From JAKSCF01 sp028279945 (GTDB lineage Bacteria > Bacillota > Clostridia > Peptostreptococcales > JAAYPU01), in the NCBI GenBank assembly GCA_028279945.1, contig JANQMT010000191.1:1-36004 (forward strand): 36,004 nucleotides of DNA, in the 5' to 3' direction. The notes below the pieces were generated by a model that ran no database searches, had not been told where the DNA came from, and was given only the letters and a program-made list of their open reading frames with translations. The translations under genes and the position numbers were made by a program. Positions within the stretch are counted from its first letter, which is position 1, and each line of letters starts with the position of its first letter. Positions 31,353-36,004 of this stretch are shown piece by piece.

Positions 31353-33011
31353 TTATTCAACGACAGCACCGTAACTTGCACTCTTAACCAACTTGGAATA
31401 TCTTGTCAAATAACCTTTTTTCACCTTAGGTTCAGGCTTTATCCATTTTTCCTTTCTTTCTGCTAATTCTTTTTCGCTTATCCTAATATTTAGTGTTCTG
31501 TTAGGTATATCAATATCAATAACGTCACCCTCTTCTATTAGAGCAATGGGTCCGCCCTCAGCAGCTTCGGGAGAAACATGCCCAATGGAAGCACCACGTG
31601 TTGCACCTGAGAATCTTCCATCCGTTATAAGCGCTACTTCCTTATCCAATCCTACACCTGCGATAACAGATGTTGGTGTCAGCATTTCTCTCATACCCGG
31701 TCCACCTTTGGGACCTTCATATCGGACAATAACAACATCACCGGCTTTAATTTTGCCTGATAAAATTGCATCCACCGCATCTTCTTCCAGATCAAATACA
31801 CGTGCAATGCCAGAATATACCAGCATTTCTTTGGCAACTGCCGATTGCTTTACAACCGCGCCTTCCGGCGCTAAATTACCTTTTAATAAAGCGATGCCGC
31901 CTTCCGGGTAGTATGGATTATTAAATGGACGAATCACTTCTCTATCTTCTATCACAGCATCTGTTAAATTTTCTCCTACTGTTTGACCTGTAACTGTAAG
32001 TGCATCTAAATTCATTAACCCATTTTCAGCAAGCTCTTTCATGACCCCTTGGGTTCCACCGGCACGATATAGATCTTCTATTAAGAAATTACCTCCTGGG
32101 CTAAAATTACATAATCTTGGTACCTTTTTGCTGATCTCATCAAATAATTCTAAGTTGATATCTATATTGGCTTCATGTGCAATAGCCAGTAAATGTAATA
32201 CCGTATTGGAGGACCCTCCAATGGCCATATCCACTACAATGGCATTCAAAAAAGCGTCTTTTGTAAGTATTTTAGATGGCCTGATATGATTTTTTATAAG
32301 CTTCATGATTTGCTGTCCGGTTTTTCTTGCCAATGCTTTTCTTTTAGAAAGATAAGCAGGTATCGTAGAGTTCCAAGGCAAAGAGATTCCCAGTACTTCT
32401 GATAGAATATTCATTGAATTAGCAGTTCCTAATAGACCACACGCTCCACAACCTGGAGAAGCTTCATTTTCAAAATCATACAGCTCTTCTTCCGACATCT
32501 TTCCTGCCGCTACTTTTCCAACTGCCTCATAGCATTTCGAACCATCCACACGTTTTCCTTGCCAGTGACCTCCATACATGACACCACCAGATATTAAAAT
32601 GGAAGGAATATCCAATCTTGCTGCAGCCATCATCATGGCCGGCGTAATCTTATCGCAATTCGTAATCAATACTAAAGCATCTAATTGATGACCTTCAGTC
32701 ATAGCCTCTATAGAATCAGCAATCAGCTCACGACTTGCCAGAGGATAGCGCATACCGGCATGTCCCATTGCAATGCCGTCACATATTGCTATAGCTGGGA
32801 ATTCTACTGGTGTCCCACCTTCTGACGAAACCCCTAATTTTACCATGTCTGCAATTTCATTTAAGTGAACATGACCGGGGTTAACTTCATTAAAAGAGTT
32901 AACCACCCCAACCAAAGGTTTATTTAAGTCTTCGTCGGATAATCCGGTCGCTTTTAGTAATGATCGTTGTGTCGCTCTTTTAAAGCCAGATTTTACTAAA
33001 TCACTTCTCAT
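31353..33011 (-). CDS. IlvD/Edd-family dehydratase (dihydroxy-acid or sugar-acid dehydratase)
   Basis: A 552-residue Fe-S dehydratase. The start is ATG 33011, eight bases after AAAGGA, giving MRSDLVKSGF; a start at 33041 lies deep in the preceding gene. Cluster Cys and active-site motifs are visible: PGHVHL near 45, CDGIAMGH near 78, TNCDKITP (C119), GCGACGLLGTANSM (C191), and KGGPGMREML near 440. It overlaps the aldolase gene by 11 bases. No other ilv genes are near. With a GntP permease, 4-hydroxy-2-oxovalerate aldolase and acylating aldehyde dehydrogenase, it probably dehydrates a 2,3-dihydroxy sugar acid. Dehydration of a 5-deoxy-pentonate would give 4-hydroxy-2-oxovalerate directly. A biosynthetic IlvD role cannot be excluded. 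Confidence 0.9.
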   Translation of the reverse strand: MRSDLVKSGFKRATQRSLLKATGLSDEDLNKPLVGVVNSFNEVNPGHVHLNEIADMVKLGVSSEGGTPVEFPAIAICDGIAMGHAGMRYPLASRELIADSIEAMTEGHQLDALVLITNCDKITPAMMMAAARLDIPSILISGGVMYGGHWQGKRVDGSKCYEAVGKVAAGKMSEEELYDFENEASPGCGACGLLGTANSMNILSEVLGISLPWNSTIPAYLSKRKALARKTGQQIMKLIKNHIRPSKILTKDAFLNAIVVDMAIGGSSNTVLHLLAIAHEANIDINLELFDEISKKVPRLCNFSPGGNFLIEDLYRAGGTQGVMKELAENGLMNLDALTVTGQTVGENLTDAVIEDREVIRPFNNPYYPEGGIALLKGNLAPEGAVVKQSAVAKEMLVYSGIARVFDLEEDAVDAILSGKIKAGDVVIVRYEGPKGGPGMREMLTPTSVIAGVGLDKEVALITDGRFSGATRGASIGHVSPEAAEGGPIALIEEGDVIDIDIPNRTLNIRISEKELAERKEKWIKPEPKVKKGYLTRYSKLVKSASYGAVVE

Positions 33012-34023
33012 TATTATCATCCTTTCTTTTGGCCAGCTCATAGGCTACATCTAAAATCATATCCTCTTGGCCGCCGACAACTTTACGTTTTCCTAACTCA
33101 ATGAATACATCTATAGGATTAACACCGAATTTTTTTGCAGTTTTAAGTGTTGGTAAATAGAAGCTTGAATATATGCCTGTATATCCAAGTATTAATGATT
33201 CATTGGTGACCTCTAATGTATGTTCAATTAATGGACGTACATATTTTTCACCGGTTTCCATAAGCTTGAAAAAATCACAACCTGTTTCAACTTCCATTTT
33301 TTTTAATGAAGCCACTAATGCTTCCGTAGGTGTATTGCCGCTTCCAGCCCCTAATCCTTGAAGGGTTGAATCGATGAAATCAGCCCCCGCTTCATATGCT
33401 GCAATAGAATTGCCGACTGAAAGGCCTAAGTTATTATGGCAGTGTACGCCAACAGGCACATTCACAGCTTCTTTCAATAATGTTACTCTTTTTTTCATTT
33501 CCTCCGGCACCATGGCTCCGGAAGAATCCGCCATATATATAAAATCTGTTCCATAGCTTTCTGCTATTTTCATTTGCTCAGCTAATGCTTCAGGTGAAAT
33601 CATATGAGACATCATAAAGAAAGCTGCTACTTCCATCCCTAATTCTTTTCCCAGCTTCATATGCTGCATTCCAACATCAAGTTCTGTACAGTGTACGGCA
33701 ACTCTCACCAAACCTACGCCACAATCATATGCTGCCTTTAAATCTTCCATAGTCCCTAGGCCTGGTACTAATAAGGTTGCCAGCTTTGTATTTTTTAGAC
33801 ATGAAGCTGCAGTCTCTAACATGTCACGATCTGACTCTTTCGCTAATCCAAATTGAAGGGTAGATCCACCAATACCGGCTCCATGTCCAACTTCCGCAGC
33901 ATATACCCCTCCTCTTTCAAGGCCTTCACAAATATTTTTTATATTTTCTAAACTATATTGATAATGAATGGCATGGCTTCCATCACGTAATGTTGTATCA
34001 ATAATTTTTACCGGTCTTCTCAT
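33001..34023 (-). CDS. mhpE: 4-hydroxy-2-oxovalerate aldolase (DmpG/MhpE type)
   Basis: A 340-residue HMGL-like TIM-barrel aldolase with a C-terminal communication domain. The family motif TTLRDGSHA (R13, D14, H17) is at the start and the metal ligands H194 and H196 in GVHCHNNLG follow. It splits 4-hydroxy-2-oxopentanoate into pyruvate and acetaldehyde. It overlaps the acetaldehyde dehydrogenase gene by one base (TAATG), as expected for a channelling complex of the DmpFG kind. The neighbours are those of the lower meta-cleavage pathway, but no ring-cleaving dioxygenase is present, as fits an anaerobe. Confidence 0.95.
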   Translation of the reverse strand: MRRPVKIIDTTLRDGSHAIHYQYSLENIKNICEGLERGGVYAAEVGHGAGIGGSTLQFGLAKESDRDMLETAASCLKNTKLATLLVPGLGTMEDLKAAYDCGVGLVRVAVHCTELDVGMQHMKLGKELGMEVAAFFMMSHMISPEALAEQMKIAESYGTDFIYMADSSGAMVPEEMKKRVTLLKEAVNVPVGVHCHNNLGLSVGNSIAAYEAGADFIDSTLQGLGAGSGNTPTEALVASLKKMEVETGCDFFKLMETGEKYVRPLIEHTLEVTNESLILGYTGIYSSFYLPTLKTAKKFGVNPIDVFIELGKRKVVGGQEDMILDVAYELAKRKDDNNEK

Positions 34024-34910
34024 TAAATTTCACCTCTTTCTTTTAGCATTTTTTGTGCAAACATTTCACCCATTTTAATGGCTGATGATGTTTCCATATC
34101 AAGGTTTCCTGCATAAGTTGGAAGGAAATCTCCTGCACCGTGGACACTTACGGTTGTCGTAATAACACCGTTATTGATAATAGGCCCCATGATTAATTCA
34201 TATCCTGGCACATAGGTTTGTACACTTTTAACCATGTCCTTAACCGCTTCTTTTACTTTTTCAATATCGGCATCTTTTTTAGGAATACAGAATATTGTAT
34301 TTCTCATTGCGATCTCAGGTTCTGCAGGATTAAAGATGGTGAATACTTTTGATCGTTCGGCTCCACCAAGCTCTCTTAGAGCTGTTGATGTGGTTGACGA
34401 ATATTCATCAATATTTGCTCTTGTACCCGGACCGGCACTTTTACTGGATACGGTTGTGACTACCTCGGCATATTCTACATCAACTGCATGGTTGACTGCA
34501 TATACAATAGGTGTGGTTGCTTGTCCACCACAAGTAATCAGATTTACATTTTTTTCATCTAAACATTCTTCCATGTTAACCATTGGGGTAGCAATTTTTC
34601 CAACTGCTGCCGGTGTTAAATCAATAGCAGTTTTTCCTAACTCTTCCAACACCGGCGCATGGATATCAGCATGGGCTTTTGCTGTTGTCGCATCAAAAAC
34701 AATTTCTGCACAGTCCGGATTATTCTTAATATAGTCTATTCCATCTGCTGATGTCGGTATATTAAGGGCAGCAGCTCTTTTCAACCCATCAGATTCCGGT
34801 ATAATTCCAATCATCGCCCCCATTTCTAGTATTTCACTTTTCATAACCTTATACATCAAATCGGTACCAATATTTCCTGGACCTATAATAGCCACTTTTA
34901 TCTTTGCCAC
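34023..34910 (-). CDS. mhpF: Acetaldehyde dehydrogenase, acylating (DmpF/MhpF type)
   Basis: A 295-residue enzyme that oxidises acetaldehyde to acetyl-CoA with NAD. The NAD motif GPGNIGTD is at 10-17 and the catalytic Cys is C127 in LITCGGQATTP. GTG at 34910 is the start, with GGGAGG ten bases upstream. It is coupled to the downstream aldolase gene by a TAATG overlap, and the pair very likely forms a channelling complex. Length and motifs match the family closely. Confidence 0.95.
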   Translation of the reverse strand: MAKIKVAIIGPGNIGTDLMYKVMKSEILEMGAMIGIIPESDGLKRAAALNIPTSADGIDYIKNNPDCAEIVFDATTAKAHADIHAPVLEELGKTAIDLTPAAVGKIATPMVNMEECLDEKNVNLITCGGQATTPIVYAVNHAVDVEYAEVVTTVSSKSAGPGTRANIDEYSSTTSTALRELGGAERSKVFTIFNPAEPEIAMRNTIFCIPKKDADIEKVKEAVKDMVKSVQTYVPGYELIMGPIINNGVITTTVSVHGAGDFLPTYAGNLDMETSSAIKMGEMFAQKMLKERGEI

Positions 34911-34947
34911 TTTAAAACCTCCCTTTTTATGTTTAATAATTATAGAA

Positions 34948-35739
34948 TTAATCTACAAAGCGAACGGATACACTTCCTAAGCCATCAAATGCGGCTTCAA
35001 CATAATCCCCTGACTTTACATCAAATACCGGTGTAAATGAACCTGATAGAATAATTTCCCCTTTTTTTAGATAAATCCCAAACTCACTTAATTTATTAGC
35101 CAGCCATGCCACCGAGTAGGCTGGATGACCGAAAACTGCTGCTCCTGCTCCTGTTTCCATAACATATCCATTTTTAGTAACGACTAAACCCATATATTTT
35201 AGATTAAACTTTTCTAAACTTTGCATATTGGTTCCTAATACTATTTTGGCATTAGAAGCATTGTCTGAAATTGAATCTAATAATTTCATATTCCAGTTAT
35301 TCATACGACTATCCACAATTTCGATACAAGGAATAATGCCTTTTGTTGCATTATATACATCTACTATGGTTACATTAGGTCCCTTCAAATCTTCTTTTAA
35401 TACAAAAGCTATCTCGCCTTCGATTCTGGGTTCAATAAGAGTTGACATAGAAATAGGCGTATTTTCCATGAATGTCCCAGAATTCATTAGAATACCGTAA
35501 TCAGGCTCAGTCACATTAAATTGTTGTCTCAGTTTTTCGCTTGTAAACCCAATTTTTTTACCAATAATTGTTTCTCCATCTTGCTCTTTTAATTGTATCA
35601 ACTCTAGTTGTATACCATAGGCATCTTGTAAAGTCATATCCGGATACCTATCCGTAATACTGGTTTCTAAGGGTACAGCATTTTTTTCTGCATAATACAA
35701 TTCTTTAGCAATTTTTTGGATATCCTCTTTCGTTATCAC
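34948..35739 (-). CDS. 2-oxopent-4-enoate hydratase family protein (MhpD/DmpE/DmpH type)
   Basis: A 263-residue protein of the fumarylacetoacetase-like hydratase/decarboxylase group. The acidic metal-site motif EPRIEGEIAFVL (E106, E108 region), GAGAAVFGHPAYSVAWLAN and LSGSFTPVFDVKSGD are typical. Members either hydrate 2-hydroxypenta-2,4-dienoate to 4-hydroxy-2-oxovalerate or decarboxylate 4-oxalocrotonate; the two groups cannot be parted by eye. Because the next two genes use 4-hydroxy-2-oxovalerate, the hydratase is favoured. GTG at 35739 is the start with AGAGGTG upstream. It is the first gene of the right-hand operon, 37 bases before the dehydrogenase gene. Confidence 0.87.
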   Translation of the reverse strand: MITKEDIQKIAKELYYAEKNAVPLETSITDRYPDMTLQDAYGIQLELIQLKEQDGETIIGKKIGFTSEKLRQQFNVTEPDYGILMNSGTFMENTPISMSTLIEPRIEGEIAFVLKEDLKGPNVTIVDVYNATKGIIPCIEIVDSRMNNWNMKLLDSISDNASNAKIVLGTNMQSLEKFNLKYMGLVVTKNGYVMETGAGAAVFGHPAYSVAWLANKLSEFGIYLKKGEIILSGSFTPVFDVKSGDYVEAAFDGLGSVSVRFVD

Positions 35740-35757
35740 CTTGCACCTCTTTCCATA

Positions 35758-35777
35758 ATGCGGAATTAATTTCCACT
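35758..35777. promoter_or_regulatory. Degenerate TGCGGAA...TTCC operator near the hydratase start
   Basis: TGCGGAATTAATTTCC resembles the first arm and half of the second arm of the perfect palindrome at 35822-35842, about 65 bases away. It lies about 20 bases before the GTG start and may be a second binding site for the same regulator. Confidence 0.45.
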
Positions 35778-35814
35778 GATTTTTTTTAAAAAAAGAACGG
35801 CAAACTCTTATAAT

Positions 35815-35842
35815 TTCCGTATTGCGGAATATAGTTCCGCAA
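35815..35842. promoter_or_regulatory. Candidate IclR-type operator array with 10-bp period
   Basis: TTGCGGAA (35822-35829), a 5-base spacer and TTCCGCAA (35835-35842) form a perfect palindrome. A third half-site, TTCCG at 35815-35819, precedes it. The three half-sites TTCCG, CGGAA, TTCCG start at 35815, 35825 and 35835, exactly one helical turn apart. IclR-family catabolic regulators use sites of this look. It is upstream of the hydratase operon and near a possible divergent gene. Confidence 0.6.
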
Positions 35843-35962
35843 CAATAATATTTTTAAAAAGGCATATAGCCTTAGGTTATCGAAAAAGTACTAGAAAAAT
35901 GAATGCAGGTGTATGAATATTTGTTTTTTTGTGTTCATTTGGTCAGAAAATTTAGGTGGTAG

Positions 35963-36004
35963 ATGGACTATAAAAGTCGTGAACAAACAGGACGTTTGTT
36001 AGCA
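35963..36004 (+). CDS. Possible start of a rightward gene (fragment, cut by window edge)
   Basis: ATG at 35963 with AGGTGG three bases upstream opens a frame MDYKSREQTGRLLA to the window edge. Fourteen codons are too few to name it. Its place across from the operator array makes a regulator of the catabolic operon a natural guess, without direct evidence. Confidence 0.4.
   Translation, partial: MDYKSREQTGRLLA

Noticed and set aside
1..36004. CRISPR arrays, transposases, tRNA or rRNA genes
   Set aside because: No regularly spaced repeats, transposase motifs, cloverleaf-like genes or rRNA segments were seen on reading both strands.

Overview
The window reads as low-GC chromosomal DNA of an anaerobic, endospore-forming member of the Clostridia. 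The evidence is a gerA-gerB-gerC germinant-receptor operon, CBO0543-type and DUF116 membrane proteins, strong AGGAGG-type ribosome binding sites, corrinoid methyltransferase genes and [4Fe-4S]-type dehydratase chemistry. I see no tRNA, rRNA, CRISPR array or insertion sequence. All clear genes look intact; two are cut by the window edges.

Region 1 (1-4500) is a divergent sugar/nucleoside-salvage locus. To the left run a class II aldolase and the start of an MtnA-like sugar-1-phosphate isomerase. To the right run a GntR regulator, an L-fucose-isomerase-like protein and an MTA/SAH-deaminase-like amidohydrolase. Two near-identical operator-like sites and three TTGACAGAAT promoter elements tie the parts together. 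The gene content resembles 5-deoxyribose / 5'-deoxyadenosine disposal (DHAP shunt), but the substrate is inferred.

Region 2 (4597-14748, all minus) looks like one long transcription unit, possibly with an internal promoter before the PTS genes. In order it holds GntR, a D-2-hydroxyacid dehydrogenase, a DeoC-type aldolase, a zinc alcohol dehydrogenase, a URO-D-type methyltransferase, a corrinoid protein, a second URO-D protein fused to a thioredoxin-like domain, a CobW/G3E GTPase, and galactitol-type PTS components IIA, IIB and IIC. This is the most unusual part. It suggests a PTS-imported, O-methylated sugar or polyol that is demethylated through a corrinoid protein and then oxidised and cleaved. 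A second GntR gene (14982-15764) diverges from it, and both promoters overlap GTACGTAC-like sites.

Region 3 (15872-19222, minus) holds three tandem paralogous FAD-dependent oxidoreductases of the geranylgeranyl-reductase-like type. Diverging from them (19445-21322, plus) are two small helical proteins, a DUF116 membrane protein and a CBO0543-like membrane protein.

Region 4 (21361-26024, minus) is a spore-germination operon, gerA-gerB-gerC, followed by a small two-TM protein, a CBO0543-like membrane protein and a previously uncalled 29-residue single-TM peptide whose start overlaps the preceding stop (ATGA). A terminator follows. A tag gene (DNA-3-methyladenine glycosylase I) lies next to it.

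Region 5 (27009-35739, minus) is a catabolic operon. It holds a 2-oxopent-4-enoate hydratase-like enzyme, acylating acetaldehyde dehydrogenase, 4-hydroxy-2-oxovalerate aldolase, IlvD/Edd dehydratase, GntP-family permease, CoA-disulfide-reductase-like flavoprotein, and a CoA-transferase-like A/B pair whose B subunit lacks the catalytic Glu. The first five suggest uptake of a deoxy-sugar acid, dehydration to 4-hydroxy-2-oxovalerate, and cleavage to pyruvate plus acetaldehyde, then acetyl-CoA. Upstream is a striking TTCCG/CGGAA array with exact 10-bp spacing and an IclR-like look.
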